38,792 nucleotides of DNA, taken from a virus. Below are positions 24,292 through 33,180 of the stretch, one piece after another. How positions within the stretch are numbered: the first letter of the stretch is position 1; every line of letters begins with the position of its first letter. Below the pieces are notes generated by a model, which did no database searches, was not told where the DNA came from, and worked only from the letters and a program-made list of their open reading frames with translations. The DNA lies in the IMG/VR virus record IMGVR_UViG_3300042923_000395, positions 1 to 38,792 of that record, one strand, 5' to 3'. A program made the translations under genes and the position numbers.

Positions 24292-24864
24292 TTAGACCGC
24301 TACAGGGAGCGTGTCTACGTAATCCATGTCATAGGGTGCTACACCAGTGTCAGGTGTAGATGTAATCTTGTACTCCGGAGCTCTGAATACACCATCCTCA
24401 GAACCAAATGCGACAGGCGCACCAGCACAGTTCGGATAGGTGATTTTTTCATAACGGGTAATTTGACCAGCAGCATTGTACTGTGCGGAGTAAGCACACA
24501 ATTCTAATGGTTCAAGTGTGGTGATATCACCAGTCACAGGCGGTGTATAACCAATGACCTTAGTGGTCTCCACCTCATCAAACTTGATTGTACCACCTTG
24601 AAGCAGCTTAACCAGCTCAGGTGAGAACACATTGTCCGTTAAGGTAATGTTGTGACCGATTAATGTTGATTTCTCAGGCTTCTGAGCGATAAGCCTATTC
24701 TTAATAATAAGCTTAGTACCCTCAGTAACCTCAATCAGAGGCTCAACAGCAATCTTATTAGATGTCATGATAATGTACTCATTAGTATCAGCACCACTGG
24801 TAGCTTTTACAGTTACCATAACGACATCTATGGTAGGGATTTCTGTAACTTTCTTAATAGGCAT
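24292..24864 (-). CDS. major tail tube protein
   Basis: The product has 190 residues and is beta-rich, matching the phage major tail protein family in size and in the pattern MPIKKVTEIPTIDVVMV, FSPELVKLLQGG and an EYKITSTPDTG end. Its position after the tail terminator and before the gpG chaperone is the standard order. It should be one of the most abundant virion proteins. The RBS is AAGGAGG. Confidence 0.85.
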   Translation of the reverse strand: MPIKKVTEIPTIDVVMVTVKATSGADTNEYIIMTSNKIAVEPLIEVTEGTKLIIKNRLIAQKPEKSTLIGHNITLTDNVFSPELVKLLQGGTIKFDEVETTKVIGYTPPVTGDITTLEPLELCAYSAQYNAAGQITRYEKITYPNCAGAPVAFGSEDGVFRAPEYKITSTPDTGVAPYDMDYVDTLPVAV

Positions 24865-24879
24865 TTTAAACCCTCCTTA

Positions 24880-25224
24880 TTATTGTTTTGTAAAGTTTCT
24901 ATACGAGACACTAATCATGTGTGCCTTGTATTTGTCGTCATAAAAGCTCGGACTCTTAGAGTTCATTGGCTTAACTTTAGGCTCAATCTTCTTCATAACG
25001 TCCTCAACCTGTTTGACGAATGGCAACAAAGTACTATACTTTAGCTGAGGTACATAGCACATTACATCGTAGTAATTAACATCAGTTGAGTAACCATTGT
25101 ATTCGGAGCTACCACTGGCTTTAACCACTACATAAGGTGCTTTACATTCATCCTGCTTAGTCCCAGGAGAGTACACATCAATACCGTTGCTCTTAAGATT
25201 ATCCTTAATATCGTCCCATATCAT
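24880..25224 (-). CDS. tail terminator / tail-completion protein
   Basis: The product has 114 residues (MIWDDIKDNLKSNGIDVYSP, APYVVVKASGSS) in the SPP1 gp17-like tail-to-head joining class. Its order after the HK97 gp10-like gene and before the tube gene is diagnostic. It caps the tail at the head end. The assignment is from size, sequence style and order. Confidence 0.7.
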   Translation of the reverse strand: MIWDDIKDNLKSNGIDVYSPGTKQDECKAPYVVVKASGSSEYNGYSTDVNYYDVMCYVPQLKYSTLLPFVKQVEDVMKKIEPKVKPMNSKSPSFYDDKYKAHMISVSYRNFTKQ

Positions 25225-25235
25225 TGTACACCCTC

Positions 25236-25598
25236 CTAAACTTTCACATTGATTTTATTCATCATGCCTGTGAATTGTCGCATGATTTTTGGTGAGCTCA
25301 GCTTTATCGTTGGTTCAATAATAGCATAATTCTTTTCGTTTGCTAACTCCAGCCACATACCATAGTCAACACTATGAGAAAGAACAATTTTGTATCCTTT
25401 AGGGGTTTTGATGTAAGTGCCTTTAAGACCTTGTCGAGCTCGTCCTGTTCGGTCTGTCCATACTGCATTCTCTTGTGCAGTAGATTGTATCTCCTGAGAT
25501 TTCGTATCAACGAACATCTCTACAGCTAGCTGCATCTTTACGTCCATCATGGTAACACCGTTAAGGAGTTTACTAAAGTCCATCTTAAAACCGCTCAT
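25236..25598 (-). CDS. HK97 gp10-like head-tail / neck protein
   Basis: The product has 120 residues. ENAVWTDRTGRARQGLKG and the following VDYGMWLELANEKNYAII are characteristic of the HK97 gp10 family of neck or tail-completion proteins. The start overlaps the previous stop (ATGA), showing translational coupling with the head closure gene. Confidence 0.8.
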   Translation of the reverse strand: MSGFKMDFSKLLNGVTMMDVKMQLAVEMFVDTKSQEIQSTAQENAVWTDRTGRARQGLKGTYIKTPKGYKIVLSHSVDYGMWLELANEKNYAIIEPTIKLSSPKIMRQFTGMMNKINVKV

Positions 25599-25957
25599 GT
25601 CTCTACCTCTAAGGAGATACTTCCGATAATACCAAAGTTTCCAAGGTCTTTAACATCTACAACCTTGTATACGATACCATTACTTAATGTGATTTTGTCA
25701 TCTAGGATTAACCCTTTGACTTCATCATACACACCAAGAATTTCAGGTTGCGGTTTCGCCTTTACTCTTGCATTTTCGGATGAAGCAATGACCACATGAC
25801 CTGCAACTTCATGGAAAATACCCTTAAAAACTGTGGTAGTATTTTCACCATCAATAGGTTCATGTGAGTCATTTACTGCTTGTCTTACAGCAGTATATGT
25901 GTTACCATTCCACTGTATGACCTTCTTTATTCTGTTAAGCTCAAACTTAGGGTACAT
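25595..25957 (-). CDS. head closure (stopper) protein
   Basis: The product has 120 residues and is mainly beta, with AVNDSHEPIDGENTTTVFKG and KITLSNGIVYKVVDVKDLG. It fits the SPP1 gp16-like stopper class by size, fold pattern and place between the adaptor and gp10-like genes. The RBS is AAGGGGG. Confidence 0.65.
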   Translation of the reverse strand: MYPKFELNRIKKVIQWNGNTYTAVRQAVNDSHEPIDGENTTTVFKGIFHEVAGHVVIASSENARVKAKPQPEILGVYDEVKGLILDDKITLSNGIVYKVVDVKDLGNFGIIGSISLEVET

Positions 25958-25958
25958 G

Positions 25959-26213
25959 TTACACCCCCTTAAGAATGCCTGAGTTATTCGGTCGATATCG
26001 TTTAGCCAATCTTCTAAAGTAAGAAGAGGTGTCAGCAGCTGTGTAACCGCTTAGAGCCAAACCCATATCCTGTGACTTTATAATGAGGCACTGGTAAGCT
26101 GTGTCAGATACGTTGTCAGAGTTTACACCAAGGTAATATGTGAGCTCCTCATCCGTAAAGAACGGGCAATCATTTTCCCTAAGTATAATTTTTAACTCTT
26201 CCGTTGGTGTCAT
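25959..26213 (-). CDS. head-tail adaptor (connector) protein
   Basis: The product has 84 residues and is helical (EELKIILRENDCPFFTDEEL, DTAYQCLIIKSQDMG), as in gp6/SPP1 gp15-type adaptors that bind below the portal. It is directly followed by the stopper gene with a 1 nt gap. The RBS is GGAGG. Confidence 0.7.
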   Translation of the reverse strand: MTPTEELKIILRENDCPFFTDEELTYYLGVNSDNVSDTAYQCLIIKSQDMGLALSGYTAADTSSYFRRLAKRYRPNNSGILKGV

Positions 26214-26224
26214 TTAGTCACCTC

Positions 26225-26629
26225 CTACAGCTTAGATTTCAGCTTGTTCCTTATTTCTTTCTTACTTCTTAATCCAGTTATGTCAACATTCTTAAGTTCT
26301 GCTACTCTTTGAAGCTCGGTGAATGACAGTTCGCTAAGTGGCTTTTCAAGCAAGTCCTCATCAGACTCCTCATCACCATCTAATTCTTCATCGGACTCTT
26401 CGTCCTCATCTTTAGAATTATCAGGCTCCTCGTCTGTGTCGTCTTCCTCTTCATCAGAACCGTTTTGATTGTCTTCCTCGGTATCTGTACCGCTTTGACC
26501 ATCATCCTCGGTTTCAGCAGAGTTAACGACAGGCTCTTCCACTTTAGTCCACCCCTGGGGTGCATAAATCTCTTTAAACACCCCACGAGTAACTGTCATA
26601 TGATTAACACCGTTAGTAATATTAACCAT
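26225..26629 (-). CDS. acidic-linker protein with C-terminal HeH/SAP-like domain
   Basis: The product has 134 residues. A short N-terminal segment ends in EIYAPQGWTKVEEP, the middle (about 35-95) is an almost purely acidic linker of Asp/Glu/Ser, and the C-terminal 37 residues (LSELSFTELQRVAELKNVDI) look like a helix-extended-loop-helix (HeH/SAP-like) DNA-binding fold. Such proteins follow the capsid gene in many Bacillota phages. A role at the head-tail junction or in DNA contact is an inference. Confidence 0.7.
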   Translation of the reverse strand: MVNITNGVNHMTVTRGVFKEIYAPQGWTKVEEPVVNSAETEDDGQSGTDTEEDNQNGSDEEEDDTDEEPDNSKDEDEESDEELDGDEESDEDLLEKPLSELSFTELQRVAELKNVDITGLRSKKEIRNKLKSKL

Positions 26630-26645
26630 ATGTGTGTCCTCCTAA

Positions 26646-27677
26646 TTAAGCAACGTCTGCAATGATAATCTTATCAGCCTGCTCAAAGGAAGGGAGATAA
26701 ATCATTGTGACCTTAGTGTCAACAGTTACGGGGTCGGTTTCCTTCATGGTAGTAACCGCTACACCAGTATCTGTAATAGATACATTAGCAGCAGTACCTG
26801 CATTAAGGTCAGACTCTTCAGGTGTAGTACCGAACCAGCCAGTACCCAAAGCACCTGCAGGGAATAATACAAATGTGTCGTCAGCTACATACTTAGTAGC
26901 AACCTTAGCCTCATTGAGGTATCTCTTTGTGTATACCACAACTTCAAGGTCGAGCTCAGAAAGTAAGTACTGTCTAACCTTTGCATCGGAAACAGGTGCA
27001 GCGGAGTTATTACCGAGGATACCATTTCTGATTTCGGTGTTCTTGAGGAAGTATCCCCAAGTCTTACGGGAACATATTGCTCTAGTAGGTCTTACGCCAG
27101 TAGCATCCTCACGTTCATCCTGCCATGTACGGATATCATCGATGATGGGAGCGGTAACAGTAGACCAAACAGTCTGAGCTGTTTTAAGCTGTTCTGCTTC
27201 AACACCATAGTCAAAGGTTAATTCCTGACCATTAGCGTTGATTGCAATAGCACCAGTAGTCAATGCCATCATTCTCATGCGCTCACGCTGAGCTGCAGCA
27301 CCTTGTAACATTCCAATCTCATCATTGTAGACACGATTGATAACGGAGTCGATGTAAGCCTGATTACCAGTTTCAAGTACAATGTTAAGCTCCTGACGCA
27401 ATTCTTCATCAATGTACATAGACTCTTTGAAGAATGGCATCTGTGCAGATAGCTTTTCAAAGCCAATACGATCTCTCTTAATTGCCTTAACATCAAATGC
27501 GGAAGGGTTAAGTACTACAGGTAGACCATCCTTACCCTTAATCCACTTGAGGTTTAAGCCTAGTTTCTTCTGGGCAGGGAATAACTCCTCACCAAGAAAA
27601 GGTTCTCTGTCCTGAGCCAAGGTATCCCAAAATGCTGTGATTTCCTGAGCTACAACTAATTCGAAAATTGTTGCCAT
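26646..27677 (-). CDS. major capsid protein (phage capsid E family)
   Basis: The product has 343 residues. FPAQKKLGLNLKWIKGK, PFFKESMYIDEELRQELN and a late NAGTAANVSITDTGVAVTT stretch fit the capsid E (HK97-fold) family found after scaffold and decoration genes. The length is normal for the family. It forms the icosahedral shell. The RBS is AGGAGG. Confidence 0.9.
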   Translation of the reverse strand: MATIFELVVAQEITAFWDTLAQDREPFLGEELFPAQKKLGLNLKWIKGKDGLPVVLNPSAFDVKAIKRDRIGFEKLSAQMPFFKESMYIDEELRQELNIVLETGNQAYIDSVINRVYNDEIGMLQGAAAQRERMRMMALTTGAIAINANGQELTFDYGVEAEQLKTAQTVWSTVTAPIIDDIRTWQDEREDATGVRPTRAICSRKTWGYFLKNTEIRNGILGNNSAAPVSDAKVRQYLLSELDLEVVVYTKRYLNEAKVATKYVADDTFVLFPAGALGTGWFGTTPEESDLNAGTAANVSITDTGVAVTTMKETDPVTVDTKVTMIYLPSFEQADKIIIADVA

Positions 27678-27711
27678 AATTTATTTCCTCCTGTTCTTCA
27701 CGTATGTGAAA

Positions 27712-28107
27712 TTATGCACCAATAAAGGTGATTTTAGTGAGTACCGCTTTTGCTTCAGTAACAGGCTTAGCAGCTGTTTCCAACTTAGCTAAGTCAACAA
27801 AGCCGAATACCAACATAGTTGCATTAGCGTTACCAGCTGTTACATCAACATCATGTAACAAAATACCCTGAGATTTTGCACCAAGTGCTGCTGTGTTAGT
27901 AACACTTAATACAGTGCTTCTTGTTGCCAGTGCGCTTACGTCACCACCTACTGCTGTGCCTGCAGGAATAATTTTCTTACCAGCTGCGTTAGCAACAACA
28001 CTAGTGTTAGCAACTACAACACCTACGGAGAACTGCATGTCTGTGGTAGCTAAAATCTGCTTTGTAGCTAAACCACTTGTCTTAGTAATACCATTTTGAT
28101 TAAACAT
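27712..28107 (-). CDS. head decoration protein
   Basis: The product has 131 residues, rich in Ala, Thr, Val and Gly, with an IPAGTAVGGDVSAL motif as in gpD-like decoration proteins. It lies between the scaffold and major capsid genes, as in related phages. It probably stabilises the expanded shell. The RBS is AAGGGAG. Confidence 0.75.
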   Translation of the reverse strand: MFNQNGITKTSGLATKQILATTDMQFSVGVVVANTSVVANAAGKKIIPAGTAVGGDVSALATRSTVLSVTNTAALGAKSQGILLHDVDVTAGNANATMLVFGFVDLAKLETAAKPVTEAKAVLTKITFIGA

Positions 28108-28129
28108 TGTTTAATCTCCCTTCTTTAAG

Positions 28130-28876
28130 TTATTTGGAAAAGTAGGAACTTTTCGCCTGTGTGGTAGGTTTATTAGCTGTTGCCAATCTTGAACCTAGCC
28201 CAGTAGTAGCCCCGTTACCATTGCCTCCCTTTTTACCAGAACCTACACCAGTTCCAGTACCGTTGGATGAACCAGCGGAGGAGCCATCGGTGAAAAAACT
28301 AGCATACGCAGCATTAGTCTTCATTTCAGCAATAACAGCCTTTAAATCCTTAGTTTCCGTTACCTTTAAGGTAGCGATTGCTATTACATCATCTACCACT
28401 TCGAGTTTAACACCCTCACCCATTGCTGTGAATTTATTACTTAAGTGTGCAGCCTCTTTCTTAGCTTCAGCTGCTTCATTCTTAGCGGTAGTTAATGCCT
28501 CATCCTTCTTCTCTTGCTCAGTCTTTTGGGAGTCTAACAGAGCTTTTACCTTTGCAATTTCTTTAGGGTCGGTAAGACCAAGTTCCTTAAGGATTGCACG
28601 CTTGCCACTATCTTTCTCCTTTTTCATCATTGCATTAAGCTCAGCCTGAGTAAGAGTCTTATTGTCTCCAGCTTTGTTCTGGTTCTGGTCACCAGCTTCT
28701 TTGCCATCGGAATTGTCATCATCGTTTTCTCCACCTTCGCTGTCGCCAGCTCCGTCTGCAGCTCCTGTACCGCCATCAGCAAAGAACTGAAGGTGCATGG
28801 GTAAAAATGTCCCAGATTTTTTACGAGGAATGATTTCAATTTCTTCCATAGCTTGTTCGATTTCAACTGTGTTCAT
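28130..28876 (-). CDS. scaffold protein (DUF4355-like)
   Basis: The product has 248 residues from the ATG at 28876 (GGAGG upstream). An LQFFA motif, common near the N-terminus of Bacillota scaffolds, is at residues 29-33, preceded by an unusual 25-residue acidic/basic leader. A low-complexity acidic linker (GGENDDDNSDGKEAGD), a long coiled coil (about 75-155) and a Gly/Ser-rich C-terminus follow. It lies before the decoration and capsid genes, as expected. Assembly around it is followed by its release or loss. Confidence 0.8.
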   Translation of the reverse strand: MNTVEIEQAMEEIEIIPRKKSGTFLPMHLQFFADGGTGAADGAGDSEGGENDDDNSDGKEAGDQNQNKAGDNKTLTQAELNAMMKKEKDSGKRAILKELGLTDPKEIAKVKALLDSQKTEQEKKDEALTTAKNEAAEAKKEAAHLSNKFTAMGEGVKLEVVDDVIAIATLKVTETKDLKAVIAEMKTNAAYASFFTDGSSAGSSNGTGTGVGSGKKGGNGNGATTGLGSRLATANKPTTQAKSSYFSK

Positions 28877-28924
28877 ATCAATACCTCCATCCACACTAAG
28901 GTAGTGGTCAACACTATATCCAGA

Positions 28925-29329
28925 TTAGTTAGTATCTTGTTCTGACTTCTGGTAGAAAGAACCATTATATGTAGAGTCAAGTCTTGCATACTCTTTTGTT
29001 AAGAGCTTGCGATACTTGTTAACTCTATCAATCTGAGTTTGGGTGATTTCTTTGCCTCTTGCTCTTGCCCGTGCTAAGTTATTTACATGGCACTCAATAA
29101 GTTGTTTTAAGTTAGCTGTTTTCATGTTGTCTATGGCAATCTTGTAGAGCTTATTGCAGTGTGGACACACAAAGTATGTAATAGCTATGTGCTCACCCTT
29201 TGGATTAAGCTCTGAAACAAGTAATTTGTCATTCGTTAGGATGAACTCCCCACGGCACTCATCACAGTATGTGATTTTAAGTTTTGCCTTTTCTTGTTCA
29301 TATACTTCTTTATCAAAATTAGTACCCAT
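28925..29329 (-). CDS. zinc-ribbon protein of the head module
   Basis: The product has 134 residues. C22-x2-C25 (CDECRGEF) and a later CPHC pair form a zinc ribbon, followed by basic helices (NNLARARARGKEITQTQIDR). Such proteins lie between the Mu F-like and scaffold genes in some Clostridia phages. The function is unknown; nucleic-acid or capsid binding is possible. The RBS is AGGAGG. Confidence 0.65.
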   Translation of the reverse strand: MGTNFDKEVYEQEKAKLKITYCDECRGEFILTNDKLLVSELNPKGEHIAITYFVCPHCNKLYKIAIDNMKTANLKQLIECHVNNLARARARGKEITQTQIDRVNKYRKLLTKEYARLDSTYNGSFYQKSEQDTN

Positions 29330-29335
29330 ACAGTA

Positions 29336-30247
29336 CTACCTCCTACCTGCTAATACAGCAGCGTATTTATCTATGTCTGGATAAGAGCCACTAGGGCTAC
29401 TCACCCATTGCGCTAACTTATCACCAATCTCAGGGTCAGTAGCTGCTTCATAATGACACATACCATTCGGATGGTCTAAAGGTAACTCATCCTTTGTATA
29501 GAACTGGCTGTCACGTTCGGCACATATTTCACACACTCTAGAAGAATGAGCGGAATGCCATATAAACCCTGTTACGAATGGGTTAGGCTTTGCTGTTAGT
29601 ACCATGGATTGCTGGTAAGCATGTGATACTAATGTCCTAGCAAGCCTTTGTGCATTGTAATCTATTTTACGGGAAGTGTTTGGATACACTTTAGACCACT
29701 CCCAAGTCTTTACTGCTTTTGGGTCTACGAAAGTTTCAAGGTCTTTTGCTATGTCATATGTGGACTTGTTAAGTGCAACTCCTTTGGCAACAATCTCTTC
29801 AATCTGAGATTGCTTAGATAACACATCTGACCAAATAGCTCTTGATAAATTCCAGTTACCACCATAAATTCTTCCGCTTGTAATGCGTGCAACGACATCT
29901 GTAGGCACATTGGAGAAAGCCCCCTGTATCTCAAATACAGATAAACTTTTTGCAAATAGTATGTTGTCTTCTACAACTGCCTTTGCAACTTCATCCATAC
30001 CCTTAGTGATATCAGTACGTAATGTCCTTCCGAGGTGCTCTATTTCAATCTTAAGCTGTTTACTTATAGTGTTGAGATAGGACATTCTCATTGCATCGGA
30101 CATAGTAATTGACCCTTTAATACCTTTAAGCTCATCCTGCACTATGTGCAGTAGGTCGGAGTACATGGCAGCTATATTCTTTTTTTGCCTTTCAGACAGG
30201 CTCTGTCTAGCTTGTAGACTTCTATCAAGCTCTAATTTTACTGCCAT
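29336..30247 (-). CDS. head morphogenesis protein (Mu F / SPP1 gp7-like)
   Basis: The product has 303 residues. The C-terminal half carries HSSRVCEICAERDSQFYTKD followed by ELPLDHPNGMCHYEA, the Cys/His pattern of the Mu F-like minor head proteins. The N-terminal half is helical. SPP1 gp7 binds the portal and controls DNA ejection. It lies directly after the portal gene, as in SPP1. The RBS is AAAGGAGG. Confidence 0.88.
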   Translation of the reverse strand: MAVKLELDRSLQARQSLSERQKKNIAAMYSDLLHIVQDELKGIKGSITMSDAMRMSYLNTISKQLKIEIEHLGRTLRTDITKGMDEVAKAVVEDNILFAKSLSVFEIQGAFSNVPTDVVARITSGRIYGGNWNLSRAIWSDVLSKQSQIEEIVAKGVALNKSTYDIAKDLETFVDPKAVKTWEWSKVYPNTSRKIDYNAQRLARTLVSHAYQQSMVLTAKPNPFVTGFIWHSAHSSRVCEICAERDSQFYTKDELPLDHPNGMCHYEAATDPEIGDKLAQWVSSPSGSYPDIDKYAAVLAGRR

Positions 30248-30275
30248 GCACGCTCCTCCTTTATGTTAACGATTG

Positions 30276-31775
30276 TTAGTCGTTATCACCAAACACTTTG
30301 TTACCAGTCGGCGGTATGTTACTGAAGCTGTCTTCGAGAATTTGTTTCTCTTTTTGTATCTGCTTAATCTCCTCGTCAGCTTCTTCATCCGTAAGTTTTC
30401 GCCATTTCTTCATGTAAGATTTCTTAGACATTGTTAAGGAGAGTACCTCAGACATATCAATAGTCTTTTCCTCAGCCTCATCCTCAGGTAGGGGATAGTT
30501 GTTCTCTACATCTATTGTAAATAATACCTCAGGAGTTGCTTCTTCAACGTAGTACTCAGCACTCTCAGGATAGAGTATTGAACCATTGATAATAGTTCTA
30601 CCAATAAACTCTAGGGCAGGTCTCCATACAAGCATCTTTTCATCACATCTTACGATTAGACTCCAATAGATTGCTTTTAAGGTCTTACCACTTGTAACAA
30701 CACCTTGTAAGGCTTCACTAGATACGTTAGGAACATCCACTTGCTCATGCATCATTTCATTGATACGGTCAAGAGTGACCTTAAGGGCATCCTTGTATGT
30801 CATGTTAGCCTCAAGCACACCAACCTTACCTTGTCTATCAGCGGATTGATTTTCATCCGATGTTAAGTCCCAGAAGGAGCCAGCTGCGCTAGATAAGCTC
30901 TTAGTAGACTGATTGTCACAGTCAATAGCATACTTAGTAGGGTTCATAGACTTACGCTCAGCATCTTTATCTGAGTTAGCCATCTTTGAGTACCATGCTT
31001 CATAGTCATTGAGCTGTTCAACTTCACTTTCACCAAGTAAATCACCCGTTAAGCCATCATTAAGGATTACAACAGCTGGTATGTATGTGAAACGTGTGGG
31101 CTGCTCAGGTGTGACATCTTCTACCTTAATGCCGTGACCATCATAAAGGATTTCTTCTACGTAGCAAGTACCATCTTGCATCCAGTATTTCTTCTTGAAT
31201 ATCCTTACCTCACCTGTACTGCTAGAGTCATGTACACGTATAAACGCTATGAACTTGCTCAGTATGTCAGGGTTGATATCGTCCATTTCGTAGTAAAACT
31301 CCAAAGCACTCATAAACGATATGGTAATACCAGAGTTAGGATTGAAATTCAGCATACAAGCAGCTCTCTTACCAATAAAACAATCCTTTGCTGCCTTAAG
31401 GAGCTTGCCTTGAAACATGTTAGACTTAAGCACCTCATCTACAAGTGTTTGTAATGTGCTTGAAGCTTCTTTATCCAGCTTACCATCTTTAAGTGGTACA
31501 CTCAGATTGAAGTCTGGTGACTTGCTGAATAGGAAACGTGCTTCTTTGTCAATAAGGCTCTTAATCTTTTTGTACTTTAATTTTGCAGGTACATAGTCAC
31601 CATTTGCACCCTCAGTAGTGAAGTCAGAACCCTTCTTGTAAATCTCATATAGCTCAAATATCTTGTTAAGTTCTTCCGTAAAAGCTGTTTTTGTAGCTCC
31701 TTGCAGTTCGAGTCCGATGATACTATATGGAATTTGTCTATATGATGTTATAACCTCAGTTTTATTCTCATCCAT
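30276..31775 (-). CDS. portal protein (SPP1 gp6-like)
   Basis: The product has 499 residues from the ATG at 31775 (AGGAGGG 6 nt upstream; GTG at 31781 abuts the RBS). The pattern DKEARFLFSKSPDFNLSVPL, the later YEMDDINPDI and the C-terminal acidic region after TIDVENNYPLPEDEAEE fit the SPP1-type portal family. It forms the dodecameric ring for packaging and ejection. It lies 10 nt after the endolysin gene, not directly after TerL. Confidence 0.88.
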   Translation of the reverse strand: MDENKTEVITSYRQIPYSIIGLELQGATKTAFTEELNKIFELYEIYKKGSDFTTEGANGDYVPAKLKYKKIKSLIDKEARFLFSKSPDFNLSVPLKDGKLDKEASSTLQTLVDEVLKSNMFQGKLLKAAKDCFIGKRAACMLNFNPNSGITISFMSALEFYYEMDDINPDILSKFIAFIRVHDSSSTGEVRIFKKKYWMQDGTCYVEEILYDGHGIKVEDVTPEQPTRFTYIPAVVILNDGLTGDLLGESEVEQLNDYEAWYSKMANSDKDAERKSMNPTKYAIDCDNQSTKSLSSAAGSFWDLTSDENQSADRQGKVGVLEANMTYKDALKVTLDRINEMMHEQVDVPNVSSEALQGVVTSGKTLKAIYWSLIVRCDEKMLVWRPALEFIGRTIINGSILYPESAEYYVEEATPEVLFTIDVENNYPLPEDEAEEKTIDMSEVLSLTMSKKSYMKKWRKLTDEEADEEIKQIQKEKQILEDSFSNIPPTGNKVFGDND

Positions 31776-31785
31776 CGTCACCCTC

Positions 31786-32499
31786 CTACACCTCTGCTAC
31801 AAGAGCTGCTATTGTCTTGCTACCTGCTCTACCATCTACTTCTAAGTTGTGTTCCTCTTGGAATTTCCTAACTGCCTTATCAGTAGCTGGGCCGAATGAG
31901 CCATCAGTGCTTATACCAAGTTCGAATTGTAGCCACTTTACATCATATCCCGTGCACACAACCTGCTTATCCTCTTTATCATAGTAAAGAGTCCTAGTAG
32001 GCTTAGTGTAAGGGTTGGATTTCTTAACGGGTTTTTCATTCCATGTTGCCATGAACTTAGCAGGAGTACCATACAGCTGCTTAAGCTTGCTAGGAGTAGA
32101 ACCCCAATCAGGTAACTGGAAGTGAGGTCTATCTGGCTTTGACCAATTACCTCCCCATTCTAACCCAATGCTTTTACCAATCTTCCCTACCTTGTCGAAT
32201 AGTGCTGTGCTGTTGTTGAATGCATCGTCAGACGTTTTTCCGTCTTTATCCACATCTTCATCTAGGTAGAAGTCAAAAGCGATACCCCACTGATGCATTG
32301 AGGAGTATGTACTACCTTTTGCATTTGAAACCACCTTACCAGGAGTTGTTCTTCCTTGTGCGTATATGGCATCTTGCTCGGCTACAGTACGAACGCATTC
32401 ACCAATCTTTATGTCGATACCTTCTTGCTTACACCTGAATATGAGCTCACCGACAAGGGCTTGCAGTCTTGGATGAAGTTTTGTAATATCTCTTGCCAT
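31786..32499 (-). CDS. endolysin: M15 L-Ala-D-Glu peptidase with peptidoglycan-binding domain
   Basis: The product has 237 residues. The N-terminal peptidase has the zinc ligands H69 and D76 in SSMHQWGIAFDF and H126 in PDRPHFQLP, as in VanY/Ply500-type M15 enzymes. The C-terminal part (about 175-237, VKWLQFELGISTDGSFGPA) is a PG_binding_1 domain. It cuts peptide cross-links of the cell wall at lysis. There is no signal peptide, so export depends on the holin encoded just upstream (1 nt overlap). Confidence 0.92.
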   Translation of the reverse strand: MARDITKLHPRLQALVGELIFRCKQEGIDIKIGECVRTVAEQDAIYAQGRTTPGKVVSNAKGSTYSSMHQWGIAFDFYLDEDVDKDGKTSDDAFNNSTALFDKVGKIGKSIGLEWGGNWSKPDRPHFQLPDWGSTPSKLKQLYGTPAKFMATWNEKPVKKSNPYTKPTRTLYYDKEDKQVVCTGYDVKWLQFELGISTDGSFGPATDKAVRKFQEEHNLEVDGRAGSKTIAALVAEV

Positions 32500-32771
32500 T
32501 ACTCATCATCCTCCTTCTTGCTCATACCAATTAGATTTCTACCAAGTTCGAATGCACCTGTTGAAGCTAACCCACTAGCAATGCCTGCTAGTATAATCTC
32601 AGGTGTAACCGTCCAACCATTCATCCATATGTTAAGGAATACACCGATTAAGGCAACAGCTGTAGGGATTAACTTATTGTCAACGTCCTTAACCCATTTC
32701 TTAAGGATATACCCAACAGCAAGGCAAAAAGCAACGATTATTGCAACAGTATACTGACCTAAAATATCCAT
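32499..32771 (-). CDS. phage holin (superfamily V, Hol44-like)
   Basis: The product has 90 residues, with an N-terminal helix (YTVAIIVAFCLAVGYIL) and further hydrophobic segments (IPTAVALIGVFLNIW, IILAGIASGLASTGAFE). LIPTAVALIGV with the later GLASTGAFELG is the signature of this holin group. The C-terminus is charged (KKEDDE). It makes membrane lesions that release the endolysin. The RBS is GAAGGAGG. Confidence 0.85.
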   Translation of the reverse strand: MDILGQYTVAIIVAFCLAVGYILKKWVKDVDNKLIPTAVALIGVFLNIWMNGWTVTPEIILAGIASGLASTGAFELGRNLIGMSKKEDDE

Positions 32772-32883
32772 AATGTTCCTCCTTCTTAATTATTAACAGT
32801 TTCTATCATAAACCTCCTAAGTACTACTGAGTACCTCACCTCCTAAGAAAGATACTCCCATTCGTACACAGATTTTAGGAGGT

Positions 32884-33009
32884 TTATTTCTTTTTCTTGT
32901 GTTTCCGTGTTTTCTTAAGGTGTTCACCATACTGCTTAGGAGTGACTACCTTATTAAACAGGTTTGGGTTATATTTGTCATGTATAAAACTACAAGGCAA
33001 TGCCATCAT
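32884..33009 (-). CDS. small basic protein (41 residues)
   Basis: A short frame starts with ATGATG overlapping the upstream gene's TGA (ATGA) after GGAGGAG, and ends in a lysine-rich tail (EHLKKTRKHKKKK). The N-terminus begins MMALPCSFIHDKYNPN. A good RBS and coupling support it as a gene. The function is unknown; the basic tail could bind nucleic acid. Confidence 0.6.
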   Translation of the reverse strand: MMALPCSFIHDKYNPNLFNKVVTPKQYGEHLKKTRKHKKKK

Positions 33010-33179
33010 GAGTACTCCTCCTCACTAAAACCACTTAACCAAGAGTTGTTTAGCTCCCTTAAGGGTTCACCCTTTACCCATGTAAGAGTCCTGCCATCAG
33101 GCTTATGTGAGTCTATCTGCTTATCTATACAAGCAAGTATAACACCATGATTTACTTCAATTTTAGGTAATTCTACCAT
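33006..33179 (-). CDS. small hypothetical protein after terminase
   Basis: The product has 57 residues and starts at ATG 33179 right after the TerL stop, with GAGGTG 7 nt upstream; a GTG at 33188 is the alternative. It contains WVKGEPLRELNNSWLSGF. No family is recognised. It is coupled to its neighbours in the late operon. Confidence 0.6.
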   Translation of the reverse strand: MVELPKIEVNHGVILACIDKQIDSHKPDGRTLTWVKGEPLRELNNSWLSGFSEEEYS

Positions 33180-33180
33180 A

